From positions 2,852,001-2,916,000 of the forward strand of contig JBLDXI010000015.1 in assembly GCA_047495785.1 (NCBI GenBank): a stretch of 64,000 nucleotides of DNA, read 5' to 3'. Shown in pieces: positions 11,225-22,457 of this stretch (the stretch's first letter is position 1; each line of letters begins with the position of its first letter). The translations under genes and the position numbers were made by a program. The DNA is from Lepidodermella squamata (Eukaryota; Gastrotricha). A model generated the notes under the pieces. It saw only the letters and a program-made list of their open reading frames with translations. It was not told where the DNA came from and made no database searches.

Positions 11225-12753
11225 TTAATAAGCGTGGTTGTTTTCAGACAACTGCCACCAAACACATCCCCATTTCAAATCTTCTTTTCGCCCCGGTGCC
11301 TCCAGGACGCGAATATATCGCCCATACCAACCATCACCGAAACGGATCGTGCTCTGCTCGGTGAAGACGACAATAATACTGATCGGCTTCAACTTGTACG
11401 ATTCATCACCATCGATGATTTTGAAAGCAACCGTTTCGATCTGAAAAATTTTACCGTTGCGGTGTGGCTGTTCAAAAGCCTTTGGTGGCAACTGTATAAG
11501 CGCCCGCTGGAATGGGGCGCCGAATAAGTTGTCACCGTCAATTTTCCTTGTCGATTCGTGAGCATTATGAGGCACTAAAACTGACAAATAGCCGCGGCAA
11601 TTGTTAGGATATCGATACTTGAAGACAGCTGCATCGTTTCTATGCTGCTGTTTCAAAGCTCTGAGTTCCATAACCGCCGTCCTAACATCGTCATCATTCA
11701 CGTAATCAGTGAATTCACTGCTCTTCGAAGCAGTAAAGCTTTCAATCTTTAGGCGACTAGGTACAACAAGGGGATGGGGTTTGCTGAACGGATATTCAAA
11801 TAGAACTTCAGCTGCAGTAACGCCGAATTCACTTTGCCGATGTTTTAAATGCGAGACGATTTGTTGGTTGTTCTCGTCGTGGGCTCGAGTTACCCATTGC
11901 TGATCGTCGTAAAACCACACGGGCCGATTCCCATGAGTTTCACAAACCTCGCCCCCATCGCTCAGAATATCCTTGAACCAGTCATCAATGAGAGATGTCA
12001 AATCAACGTTGAATGATGTAGCTGTTAGATTTAGTTGAAGTTTCAGGGGATCCGCGGGTGGATTGATCCATGACTCACGCAAAAATGTGCTCCCTTCAGC
12101 AGCAGGTAGGGTATGTGATGGATTCGCCAGCAAATATCGGCGGTCGGCTAGGATTCGATAGCGGCAGTCGGGCAGAAAGAAAGCTTCACCGCAATACCGT
12201 CTGATTTGCCTGTAGAAACCAATCGCTGCGTTGTAATCAGTGAACCGCAATAGTACGGTGTCGATCGGCGTCGCATCCTCGTTGAGTCCTTTGAACCTGA
12301 TCATGTTTTCGAAAATATTTATCTTCCGCGCGTTTTCGTTGAAGATGAATAGCCTGTCGAGTTTGCTGTTCCATGTTTTGAAATGATACACGTCCCAGGC
12401 CGTCAGTTGCTCTGTATGTCGCCAGATTTTCGCTTCCTTTATTTCCAAGAATTGATAGTATCTTTGAGTACTTGCGTTGAATATCACCGAGTAAAACGCC
12501 ATCATTGGTCTGTTCGCGGCTACCCTACCGTCGGTGCCATTTACAAGGAAACCGGTTACGAATCCGGCGGCGATACTCTGAAAAGCAATACGTACATATT
12601 ATGAAAACTCGACATCAAAAAATTTACCTGCATGGGATCCGGCGATCTCAAAGTTCGAACCGCTGTCTCCCGAAATTCACTTGCTGCGTCTTGGTGATCG
12701 ATAAGATGATTAATTGGTCGATCCATACGGTAATAATCATTATTTTCTGCCAT
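11225..12753 (-). CDS. Unrecognised family, WGxxWW paralog 1 (492 aa)
   Basis: Two exons, complement(join(11225..12577,12628..12753)), 50-bp intron, phase 0. I do not recognise the family. Visible features are a mid-protein YPFSKPHPL segment, a short GNRPVWFYDDQQW stretch before it, and near the C-terminus FGDGWYGRYIRVL followed by WGCVWWQL. The gene downstream in the cluster (13191-14690) has the same layout with FSKPHPL and WGVAWWSV. A 12-residue hydrophobic segment (SIAAGFVTGFLV) follows the exon junction, too short to call a membrane helix with confidence. No signal peptide. Both copies share intron position and length, so they are tandem duplicates kept intact. Function unknown. Confidence 0.78.
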
Positions 12754-12777
12754 GTCTTACGTTTCAAGTGAGCGGAA

Positions 12778-13190
12778 CTGAGTTTTTACAGATTGGTTTG
12801 CTTGTTATTTGGCAAGCTTTAGAAAAATGATTTGTTATTCGTGATTTTAAGAGGGATTTTTCACATTTTTGATTGCTCGAACTTTTATTTCAAATCTAAC
12901 CAATCTCCCTTTACCAACATCATAGGCATATTATAAGAGACGAGACACTCACGCAAATGCCAGTCATAAGTCTGTAGGCCTAGCCTATACCAATATCGGC
13001 AGTGTGGATAAGGCAGAGTGTTTAGCCTCTTATTATTTGTCTATGACCAACATTTACATGTCTCTTGCTGAAAGTGCAAGTTAGCGAAATAAAAATCCTG
13101 AACCGGAACCTGAACCATGAACCTCAAGCAAGGGAGAATCAAAATTTAGGATAGCCCAAGCTTAATTTTTATTGATTGATATCAGTTTGA
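12778..13190. other. Intergenic, nothing recognised
   Basis: Spacer between the two WGxxWW paralogs. It must hold the 3' end of one gene and the promoter of the other; no motif stands out. Confidence 0.5.
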
Positions 13191-14690
13191 TCAGTCTGAT
13201 CTTTCGTCATGGTACTCTTTTCTCAGCTCTTCGCCATAAATGTGTTTCCTAGGCTTCTCATAATCTGAGCCAGTTTCCGGCACTTGCTCCCTGGATTCCC
13301 CAACGCTCCACCACGCTACGCCCCAGTGAAGCTTACTGCTCTTCTCATGCAGAAGCCGGAAGAATCGTCCACGCCAGCTGCTGTTCTCGCCATAGTGCAA
13401 CGTTGCCTCTTCAGTCAACACCACCAGCACATTCGGCATAGGAACCGACTCGAAATTAGCACCTTTGTAGACAACGCAAGCCGTATCGAATAGCGTGACC
13501 TTTTTCTCATAGCTTGGGTCTTCGAGAATGCGAATTGGCACATGAATCAGCGCCCAATCAACAACAGCTCCCTTGTCGTTACTGCCCTTTAAAAGAGCAC
13601 ACCAAATCGCTCGTTTGAATTCAAGCTGCCGGTGTCGAAATCGGGCTACAGTGCTACCTACAGCAAACAGATCCCCCGCCGTGTTGCTCATATCATCCAT
13701 TAGCTTCGCATTAGGTTGCTTGAGGGATTGAACGTAACTTTCGACACGGTTCTTGTTAGAAAGCAGCAAAGGATGAGGCTTGCTGAACGGCCATTCAAAA
13801 TTGACTTCAACAGCGTTTTCGCCAAACTTCCTATAAGCTAGGACATGAAGAGGTTCGTTCAAGTTTCGCAGAATAATCTTGTTATTGATATGTTCGAACT
13901 GCTGTACTCCTTGCAGATCCTGGTGGTACCAAAGGGGTAAGTTATGGCCCCTGCACAAGCCATCTACATCGCTGAGTAGGAAGCTATACGACCTTGACAA
14001 AAGCTTCCCGTAAACATCGGCCCGAAATTCTGGTATGTAGATGAGGTATCTTGACTTATACCCAGGTTCTACAATAGTGGCCAATGATTCGAACCAAGAT
14101 TTCCGCCACAGAGCGCTGTCTCTTGAACCCGGCTCAGGAAAGTTGGTCGGGTCGATTTTCCGCCTGGGATTGATAAATTGGCACAGCGCGGTTTTGATCA
14201 CCTCGCCAAAGTAGCTCGTCATCTGGCGGTAAAAAGTTATGGCTTGCTCGTAGGTTCCAAAGGTGAGGCGAAGTTCGTTTCTCGCGAATTCGATATTTCG
14301 CCCATTGAAATCAATTGGGCCGTTATCTTCTAGGTCGATCGATCGCTCACGTCCTGGATCATTGTTTTGAGGGTCGTAGAGCCATTGCCTTAGATTCGAA
14401 GTCCCTTTCGGTGGTGCTCGGATATGCCGGATGATAATCCTCCGTGAATACCGATCCGACATTTTCGCAATTTCGTAAAATACCATGATTGCTGAAGCGT
14501 ATCTTTTCTCAGCTGAATGCCTTTCATTTCCGAACTCGAAACTTTCGAGTTGGCCAACGGCTACCACCTGTTTTCGGGGAAAATGTAGGAAAATTCAAAC
14601 TAAATGTGGATAAATTACTCGAGGAGTTGATTGTTTGGACACTCCACGCCGTTGAACCAATTTCGCAATTTCCAAGTTATCCTGACTCAT
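13191..14690 (-). CDS. Unrecognised family, WGxxWW paralog 2 (482 aa)
   Basis: Two exons, complement(join(13191..14567,14619..14690)). The first exon codes for 24 residues from ATG at 14690 (MSQDNLEIAKLVQRRG...) and ends CGA|GTAATT; the second starts after AAAACAG. Phase 0, 51-bp intron, matching paralog 1. Shared landmarks with paralog 1 are a fingerprint near residue 100-120 (F-x-x-Y-x-x-A-I-x-F-Y-R-Q), WYHQD/WFYDD-type tryptophan turns, FSKPHPL, and the C-terminal WRGRFFRLL...WGVAWW. No signal peptide or membrane helix. The spread-out W/F/Y motifs look like a folded beta-rich globular protein, but that is inference. Confidence 0.78.
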
Positions 14691-14783
14691 GTTTGTAGGT
14701 TTTTGAAGATTTTTTCAATTTGAGAGAAAAAAATGAAAACTCTTTTAAGGTGGAATTTTAATTATTTCATCTTTCAGCTTTCA

Positions 14784-15377
14784 TCATTGAATAATCAGTT
14801 TTTTGATAATTAAATAAACAATTAAGACGACAGTTATCAGTTGCCAAATGATTGCGTTGAAAGGTTTCGGCAGGTTAACGAGATGAAACGGCCGTTGATA
14901 GCCGGACTCGGGCGAGCTGTTGCATAGATCAGTGAGGCAGACGGATGATTTCACGGTCTGCCGATAACCCGTGCACTTTTTACGCGTATTTATCGTCGTC
15001 GAATAAATTGTGCAGTTATTTTCTGGCAGGTAGTATCGTTCGATTTGCGAGTAGTAATACGTTCCATTCATGCCGAATTGAATACACGACGCTTCGTTAA
15101 ACAAGCAATCTCTAGAAAAATTGTTGAAAAAATATCCAAGTTTTAACGGAATTTTTACGAACTTTGTCATGACAGTATAGGAATAAGTGCTAGCGGGCCA
15201 AGATGTCGAGTTCATTCCGGTGTAATTGTACGTGTAAAAATCGTAATGAGTCGTAGCGCAACAAAAGCAAGAACTTGCTGTATCGTTGTCGCCGGTCGAT
15301 GTTGTTATCTCAAAGGCGAAATCGTAGTCCTCATTATTAACCTGGCTGTCGAATGTCCCGGTCAGGCATTGAATCAA
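14784..15377 (-). CDS. Ly6/uPAR-like GPI- or TM-anchored surface protein (5' exon unresolved)
   Basis: The frame encodes about 197 residues with 12 or more cysteines, ending in a three-finger signature (KKCTGYRQTVKSSVCLTDLCN) and a hydrophobic C-terminal segment (IIWQLITVVLIVYLII) typical of a membrane or GPI anchor. Several N-glycosylation sequons (NYT, NST, NFS, NGT, NCT) support an extracellular location. The frame has no ATG at its start. It is blocked upstream by an in-frame TAA near 15393, and a possible acceptor (AAGCCAG) lies at 15381, so a signal-peptide exon should lie further upstream. MCSIVFTLMTFALFCG at 15663 is signal-like, but I find no good donor for it. A paralog-like gene lies divergently at 17551. 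Confidence 0.65.
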   Translation of the reverse strand: MIQCLTGTFDSQVNNEDYDFAFEITTSTGDNDTASSCFCCATTHYDFYTYNYTGMNSTSWPASTYSYTVMTKFVKIPLKLGYFFNNFSRDCLFNEASCIQFGMNGTYYYSQIERYYLPENNCTIYSTTINTRKKCTGYRQTVKSSVCLTDLCNSSPESGYQRPFHLVNLPKPFNAIIWQLITVVLIVYLIIKKLIIQ

Positions 15378-15663
15378 CGACTGGCTTAACTCTATTTATA
15401 TGAATATAAATACACATGTTTTCGATTGGAAGATGGCTATAAACAAACCAGGTAAGATGGCGAGAATGAAACACCCGAGTAAGAGCCCTGATATGGCGGC
15501 GATGCTTCGAGTCATTTGAAAGAATGAGATGCGCTCGTATTGCCAGGCTCAATGCGCGTCTGATGGGTCCTTTTTCCATTCTTGTGAGACGCCACTGCAG
15601 ATTGTTGTGCATTTAGCCGCAAAACAAAGCGAATGTCATCAATGTAAAAACAATAGAGCACAT

Positions 15664-16140
15664 TAGCCGTACAAGTAAATAATCAGATATAACGCAAAAT
15701 ACAACATCACCAAGTCTTGATTCTTGTAAATAAATTTTCGAGGGTAAAATAAAAAATCATGACAAATCTAAACAATTTCTACCGGGTAACTTTTCGATTC
15801 GGGATGAATTAAAAAAATATGCCTCGTACCTATTTTCGAGGATTTTTCAATGAGAGTAATTTTTGCGGCTATGAATAATTAAAAAAAATAGGCCATACTA
15901 ACAAAAATTTAAAGATGTCTCCCTGCAAATATTTTTCAAAAGTATTAAAATTTTTTGTGATTCCGGCATTTTTCTAGACCAAAAGGGATTACGATCAAAA
16001 ATTCAAATGATCAAAGGTACCCTCATAACACTCGGATTTTTCAATTTAGCTACCAGCTAGTTATATTATATGGTGTTAAAGCCTCAAATTTGGCCTCGGA
16101 GCTCATCTAAGAAGGATTATTACTGGTAATGTTTCGTTCA
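15664..16140. other. Intergenic, nothing recognised
   Basis: AT-rich spacer before the tRNA pair. The last 50 bp (AAGGAGGA-like block, then TAATGTTTCGTTCAG) are also found upstream of the tRNA-Gly copy at 44067, so they belong to the duplicated unit. Confidence 0.5.
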
Positions 16141-16211
16141 GCGCCGCTAGTGTAACGGTATCATACAAGATTCCCATTCTTGTGACCCGGGTTCGACTCC
16201 CGGGCGGCGCA
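16141..16211 (+). tRNA. tRNA-Gly (CCC)
   Basis: Cloverleaf with acceptor GCGCCGC/GCGGCGC, anticodon loop TTCCCAT and T-arm GTTCGACTC; discriminator A. The reverse-strand copy at 43997-44067 is nearly identical. Confidence 0.95.
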
Positions 16212-16285
16212 GTCAATTTTTTATCAATTTATTAAATATACAAAATCCATCTCAAATAACTGATTTAAAGAATGACTCATGCGCA

Positions 16286-16357
16286 GCCCTTGTGGCCTAA
16301 TGGCAAGGCGTTGGACTTCTAATTCAAAGATTGTGGGTTCGAGTCCCACCAGGGGCG
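16286..16357 (+). tRNA. tRNA-Arg (TCT)
   Basis: Acceptor GCCCTTG/CAGGGGC, anticodon loop CTTCTAA, T-loop TTCGAGT. 74 bp after tRNA-Gly; the same pair with the same spacing recurs inverted at 43851-44067. Confidence 0.95.
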
Positions 16358-16439
16358 CTACATTTTTGCATGGAAATTCCTTCACATGCCGTTCGATCGA
16401 ACCGTTTTCTTGCCACAGCTTCATCGAAAAATGTGGAAT

Positions 16440-17550
16440 GCCGTATTTTGGGAGGACCTAGAGGTGAAGCTTCAATTTTAGTGCTGGAACCCTAAACCTA
16501 AACTTGGTGAGTTCACTTGGCACTTGGCACTTGCAATCCAAATATATCGAAAGGCTGAATTTGAAGCTGGAATTTTATTTATAAGGAATACACGTGGATT
16601 TCTATAAGCATGTTGAGTATAATCCGGAAATCATATGGAAATTTTTCGCTTCGAGGAAGTAGTTACATAATTTAATCGCTTCAATTTTCCACGCCCTTGA
16701 GAATTCAGGAAAATTACAGGTATCATCATCACATTTTTTACATTTTAGGAAATTTTTCTGAACAATAAGAAGCTTTAAAAATTTGATCTTGAATTTTTTA
16801 TGTTAAATTTTACTATTTTTCTCATGTTCAATTGAAGAGTATTACTCAGTCAAACGATAATGATTGCTTCTTAAAATCCTCATTTTATTCAGTGGCGATA
16901 ATATACGACGCGCACAAGCATTGATGATTTTTTTTGTATATTGCCGGCTCACTCGGGCTCGCGCACTTGGAGGTACTAATAGGCGCGTCTCTTAGGGCGC
17001 ATATGTTGCGCGCGCACGTGTTGATTTATCATTATACTTACTCGCGCCGCGCATATATCACTGGCACTATTATATAGTAGTAATAAGTTCGATATGATGT
17101 GCTGTCGTCAGAAAAAAACTTATCAGCACGATCATCGCTGTTATTTATCAATATTTAAACCTATAAAACCACACTATACACACACACGCTTGGTGAAAAC
17201 GATAAAATTGGCGCGGAAAAAACGCCAAGCAGGGTGCCTACATCATCGCCGATAAGACGAGTGGATATATAGCAAAGATAAGTAGCTTATATACCACCTC
17301 AATATAATCCATAATAATCGATGAATAATCTTGGGTTGGTGTTAGGGATATTTTCTACCTTTAATGCGTCATTTTATCATTGCCGACTCGAGTTTCCGGA
17401 GACCGGCGAATTTTTCCCCGTTTTTTTTTTATCGAGCGCTTTTTGAAACCTAAAAAGCTTCGCAACTTCCGCGACAACACATCCGGTTGTCTCGAGTTGA
17501 AGCTCAGAATTTCAATTTTTTACGATTTCTCGAATTCTAGAGCTGTGGTC
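16440..17550. other. Intergenic, upstream of Ly6-like gene
   Basis: No gene is seen. It has unusually many GCGCGC and CGCGCACGTG-like stretches at 16910-17050, and a short CA run at 17175-17190. It may hold the promoter of the plus-strand Ly6-like gene; no TATA can be fixed. Confidence 0.4.
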
Positions 17551-18771
17551 ATGCGTGTTATATTTTTGCGCGTATTTTTCGCGATTTTAACAAGTTGCTA
17601 CAAATTGGCAAGTGGTCAAGGTGCGATGGAGTGTTTTGTGACGGTAGAAGAGTCGGACGACGGCGGCAAGTCGGTGACTGTTGGCGACATAGGAAATTCG
17701 CATGGATCGGGGACTACGACGCCGTTCGTGAAGCAAAAAACAACGTCGATTGAGCGGCAAATGTGCGACTGTTGCGGCTGGACAACAACTGAAACTTACA
17801 TGTTCCGTTACGATGCCACTGGTAAAAATCGGACTGGCGAAGTTCTTACACACAGCGTACGAGAAATGTTAGTTTGACTACTTGTTTTATGATGAAAAGA
17901 TTTCTCATTGTCAGAGATAGTCCACAAGTATCGGTTATTTCAGTTCAGTTTTTTTAGAAAATGTGTAATTTTTGGTCATCGCCATGAAAAAAAAATTATA
18001 TTATTTATCGACCCTTTTTAAGTCATCAATGAGGGAACTTTTATTCCTGGTATTTCTATTTTTTAGATGGTCTAAAATTTTTCTTTAATTATTTCCCAAG
18101 TTCTGACACTGCAATAAATTTTCCTTATTTTTGCAATTTTTCATAAAATGGATTTTTTATTTTTTATTTAGCTCTCAGGCAGAAGCGCAAAATTCGCGCA
18201 AATAATCAGCGTGTTCCATATAAGAGGCGCAACCTTTTCCTATTTTTGCTCATTTTTGCATAAAAATGAAAAATTTATGGAAAATAAAACCTACCCCGTT
18301 TTTCATTTGCGATTTCATCGAAATTTGTTTTGAAAAAAACCGATAAAAACCCGGAAAAACCCGATTGTTAGGTAATGCTCGGTATTTTACCCGGTCCGAC
18401 CAGGTTTCTCCGTAATTTTTTTTATTTCCATTGGCAATTTTGATACCTGATTACTACCGGATATTCATTTATCTTATTGAAATCTTATTTATTTTTTTAC
18501 AAGGTATTGTAAAACTGGCAAGACAGCGTGTTCTCGCGGGCCGACAACGGTATTCGGCAAGGACTATCACTTTTTCCCGAAAGGCTGCAATAAGCTGTGC
18601 TTTTTCTGTACAAAACCGCGCTGCGAAGGCTACCGAGTTAAATCCTCCAATAAATGCTTCAAAGATCTGTGCAATTACACCCCGGCAGCAGAAAAAAGTT
18701 CGATGCCTAACCTGACTGGCGCGCTTATTTCAGCCGTGTTAACAATCAAAATGATGAGTCAGGTCACCTAA
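17551..18771 (+). CDS. Ly6/three-finger secreted or GPI-anchored protein (194 aa)
   Basis: Two exons, join(17551..17867,18504..18771), intron phase 2; the frame closes. ATG at 17551 starts a classic signal peptide (MRVIFLRVFFAILTSCYKLA, cleavage near residue 23). The first exon contains MCDCCG; the second exon encodes a dense cysteine region (YCKTGKTACSRG, CNKLCFFCTKPRCEGYRV, NKCFKDLCN) with the C-x(n)-LCN ending that defines Ly6/uPAR three-finger folds. The hydrophobic tail LTGALISAVLTI suggests GPI attachment. It shares C-x-GYR-V-K-SS-x-C-x-x-DLCN with the minus-strand gene at 14784, so the two are probably divergent duplicates. Such proteins usually modulate receptors or channels at the cell surface; the target is unknown. 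Confidence 0.82.
18290..18440 (-). mobile_element. MITE core fragment in Ly6 intron
   Basis: Has the internal block of the GTGTCCC-family MITE (CTCGGTATTTTACCCGGTCC, then a degenerate TTTATTTCCATTGGCAA) with no recognisable termini. Old insertion inside the 636-bp intron. Confidence 0.5.
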
Positions 18772-19107
18772 GAATATGAGGCGAGCAAACATTCCTCCTC
18801 TTGTGTACTGCAATTCCTCTTTCTGCTTTCAAAAATTCTTGCGCTCTAGTCTAATAAAATCGAATGATTTCATAATTTCGTTTTTTTATTTGTTTTTTGT
18901 TGTCAAGGGACTTTAATTGCTGCGTGATTCATTAGAAGCTGGTGGCTTCCAGGGCGGTTCCTTAGAATAAACATGTGCACCCATTAGTCCCAGGTTTCAT
19001 TATCAACGGCTTATTTAATTGGCGAGCGAGCGATACTTGGTTCCAACCCGGATTAGGTTTAATTAGGAGTACCAAATTATCAGCTCATGAGCACCTTGTC
19101 ATGCGCG

Positions 19108-19116
19108 CCAGGTGCG
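19108..19116 (+). promoter_or_regulatory. CCAGGTGCG motif upstream of family copy A
   Basis: CCAGGTGCG lies 72 bp before the ATG at 19188, within GC-rich sequence. The same nonamer precedes copies B and C. Confidence 0.4.
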
Positions 19117-19187
19117 CGTGCGTGCGCAAACTCGTCGGAAAAATTCCAGTTTTTCATTACAGCACAATTTTTCAATGTCGATTTGCA

Positions 19188-20530
19188 ATGTCTCGAGGCA
19201 ACAAACGGCGTTTAGATGATGACTATCTTAGCGAAAATTGCGACTGTTATTCACCTGTCCAGTTAAAATTCAGCGACAAGGAGCAGGATGACAGCGGCGA
19301 TGATGATGACGAGCAAGGAGATTTCTGGCGGAAGATTACTCAGATCCGCCGAAGAATGGCCAGCCCGGGACGATGCTCACCCATCGCGCCTTCAACAAAT
19401 CAACACGGGAATACAATTTTTTATTCCGATTCTACTACGGCGAAGGCAATCCGGCCAACTTTGCTACTCCTCATAACATGTAAGTGATTTTGGGACATCT
19501 GGGGACTGTCGCGTGAACAAAACCAAAAATCTCCAAAATATAAACAAATAGTATATGAATTGTCTTTTATAATTTTCGACTCGTTAATGAGTCGCAGCAA
19601 TGAGTTTTTGCTTTATTTTCTCATCTAGTCGGGCGATGTCTCTCTTGCTGAGGCGAAAGAGATCACGTTTCCGGAAATACCGAACGTTAAATGGATCTAT
19701 ACCAAGCCGGCGATGTGACCGGTGGCCGCGATGTTTCAATCAGCATCCGCCAACTCGATGGCTTGGCCAAAAAGTTCACTTACCCCATTACATTTTGGGA
19801 GGAAGCGGCGCTTATTGCGTACTCAAAGACTGAAAGGATACAGGTAAAAACTATTTAAAATTACATTAAACTTTCATTTTCAAAAAAGTTAATTTTAAAT
19901 TAAATTAAATACTAAATTATATAATTTTCAGGTTATCAGTTCTCACTCGAGCTATCGAAGATGCGGACTTCGCTCTGTCGCTTACTCAGCATTTGATCGC
20001 GCGATTCAGTTGGCTAGCCGCCGATTTGGTTATCGGGCGCCTGAAGCCTCCCTCGTCGAGCGATATCGCAACAAGAAAAACAAGCCGCCGAGGTTCATAA
20101 CGGACAAACAACTCGAGCGATTTCGCGTAACGCCGCAATTCGGCTTCGAAATACCTGGCGTGTCCGCGATTTCTCCAATTGTTGCGCTGAACGAAGAAAT
20201 GGAAGCTTGGTACCACGCCTGTCACTTTTGCCGAGAAATTGTCGACATTTTGACTGTGGAAAAGTAGGCAGTTTTTAGATTACTAATTTTTCAAAATATG
20301 ACAAAGTAAAGCAATTTAAATTAAAATTTCCTATTTTTTTCAGTGCATCCGATGCTTTGGCGTTTGTGAAATCTAAATCTGTCTTCCCTCGTTTTATCGC
20401 GGAGGTGATGCGGCGATTTCAGGATGCGGTCGACACCGATGTTTTAAGCACCCTTCGCGCTGCAGTTCGCACCGAAATTCGCAAGTCGTCCAAAGATCGG
20501 CGCCCGAATTCTTCAAACTCGGATGAATGA
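19188..20530 (+). pseudogene. Unrecognised 3-copy family, copy A (decayed)
   Basis: Clear paralog of the intact genes at 20894 and 26180, with all four exon positions still visible (about 19188-19479, 19629-19843, 19932-20265, 20344-20530) and GT-AG borders. The reading frame must change within exon 1 (MSRGNKRRLDDDYLSENC to HRAFNKSTREYNFLFRFYYG), within exon 2 near 19710 (FPEIPNVKWIYTK to DVTGGRDVSISIRQLDGLAK) and within exon 3 near 20045 (LVIGRLK to VERYRNKKNKPPRF). Exon phases also no longer fit. Exon 4 is intact (NASDALAFVKSK to TGA at 20530). This is either a young pseudogene or a locus with several assembly indels; the two neighbouring copies with no errors favour real decay. Confidence 0.7.
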
Positions 20531-20755
20531 ACAAGTCTTGATTCAGGCCAAACTTTTTATTTGATCCCATTTCGTTTTTTCGCTTTTTTCACTGCTTTTC
20601 TGTATATTCCCATGTCATTTCTCTGTGTTGATTGAATAAAGTTTTGGGCTTGTTAACTTTTGGTTATTTTTCGGTGAAATCAAAGCGCGATTGCGTTCAA
20701 AGGATATTCCCGCCCACCGGTGGGCGCGTCACGCTAATTTAGCGCGCAATACCGT

Positions 20756-20764
20756 CCAGGTGCG
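20756..20764 (+). promoter_or_regulatory. CCAGGTGCG motif upstream of family copy B
   Basis: CCAGGTGCG 130 bp before the ATG, just after a GC-rich palindromic stretch (CGCCCACCGGTGGGCG at 20711-20726). Confidence 0.45.
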
Positions 20765-20893
20765 CACAGTGCACAGTTCAAGGATGACCCAGTTACGCAG
20801 ACTGAGAGGCGAAAAAGAGCAGCATCAAATTTGACATTTCTTTGCCCGAATAGGTTTCCTTTAATACTGCAAATTTACCATCACGTCTTAGAG

Positions 20894-22287
20894 ATGTCTC
20901 CACGAGCAACTAAACGCCGATTGGAAGCTGATTATGGCTGCCCATGCTGTACTCGGCCATCGAGTTCTTGCGATGAATCATCGTCGCCGTCATTAATAGC
21001 TGAACGAATCGCTCAACCTGCTGAAAACGATGAGGAAGAAGCTCGCTGCTATCGAATGGCCTACGACAAGACAATAAAAAAGTTCCGGCTATTCTACGAC
21101 TACAACGACGGCCGACCGAAGAATGACGCGAATAATCAGGTTATCAGTCGTGAGATTGTTTTCCCGCCGAAAAATAGTGAATCGGTAAGTGATGACCCAG
21201 TCCTATCTCGTACCTATTTCATTCACATAAAAGTAACAGCGGAATTTCAAAAAAATTTAATTTATAAATTTGAGCTTTTATTAAGGAGGATTTTTCGAAA
21301 AAACAAATTTCAAAAAATGTTTCTTATTTTTTGCCTTAATCTCGCTGCAGGAAAAATGTCTCGGTTCCGCCGCTTTCACCGTTATTACCAACCCAGAAAT
21401 TCCTGATGTGAAGTGGGTTTATACCGAGGCGAAGCTCGAAGACGCAACCGCCTACGCCGACTGCACTTTGGCCGATGACCAGCTCGAATGGGTGGCGAAG
21501 AAGTACACGGATCCTGTGTCGTTCTGGGAAGCCGCTATATTTTACGCTCACCCGAAATTAGCGAGAGACGGTGATGGCGGGTATAAATTGACAATTTTTT
21601 TGGAAAAATCGATCGCATTATATTTTCTGGATTTCCAAGCTAATTTAAAAATTAATTTTAAATAATATTTTTTACTTTATTCAACTTTTAGTGAAGTTAT
21701 CACTCGGGCCATCGACGACGACCGCGAGCTGGGTTTCATCTTGGCTCTTACGCGCCACGTGGTCGTTCGCTTCGGCTGGCGAGTTGATTTTCTAGTTCTC
21801 GAGCGCCTTAAAACGGGTCTTCTCGTCACTTACCGGCGCAAGAAAGAAAAACCAGTTCGAGCCATCAGCGATGAGCAGATCGAAAAATTCGCAATCACGC
21901 CTAAATTCGGCATGGAAATACCGGGCGTTGTTGAAATATCGCCGACCGCTGTCGACAACGAGGAGGCAATGGCTTGCGACAAATTGCATCTTTTCTCTAA
22001 ATCGATCATCAATTTGCTGACAAAGAACAAGTTAGTTTATTTTAATTTTTCTTGAAAATGTTTGGAAAATTAATGAAAAATCATCCTAATTTCTTTTCAA
22101 TATTTTCAGTGCATCTGATGCGATCGCATTTGTCAAGTCGAAAACAGCTTTCGCCAAGTTCATCGAAGAAGTTATGCGGCGATTTCAGAACGCCGTTACA
22201 AGTGACGTCCTGAGCAGCCTTCGCATCATGGTTCGAGCCCGTCTTGCCCGAAAAGGTCCCAAAAAGTCGGAATTCTCTCGTCTTTAA
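20894..22287 (+). CDS. Unrecognised 3-copy family, copy B (345 aa)
   Basis: Four exons, join(20894..21184,21351..21580,21692..22030,22110..22287), total 1038 nt, phases closed. I do not recognise the family. The N-terminus is basic then acidic and low-complexity (MSPRATKRRLEADYG, a nuclear-localisation-like KRR, then a Ser/Glu-rich stretch). A conserved REIVFPPKN follows at the end of exon 1. The ordered part includes YTDPVSFWEAAIFYAHPK, ALTRHVVVRFGWRVDFLVLE, DEQIEKFAITPKFGMEIPGV and SDAIAFVKSKTAFAKFIEEV, rich in helices. It ends in a basic tail (ARLARKGPKKS). No catalytic motif, signal or membrane segment. A nuclear location is inferred from the basic clusters. Tandem with copies A and C; the P450 gene lies convergently just downstream. 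Confidence 0.8.
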
Positions 22288-22457
22288 CAATCTTAGCCAC
22301 TATTGTTTTCGTTCTGCGGTGTTCATGTTTTATATCCGATTTCTAAGGTAAAAGAACAATAAAAATTCGAAGCAATAAATCTGCCCAGGTCAATGAAACA
22401 TTTATTCACGGTGTCTCAGAATATCAAAATTAAAATAAAAAGAGATTCTAGTCAATT

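Noticed and set aside
15337-15612. Independent 91-residue minus-strand gene overlapping the Ly6-like frame
   Set aside because: No signal, domain or splice support, and the Ly6 frame it overlaps has clear cysteine patterns.
16224-16461. Small proteins around tRNA genes (also at 33447-33992, 34788-34997, 42599-42784 and 43492-43929)
   Set aside because: The frames run through tRNA genes on either strand and have no other support.
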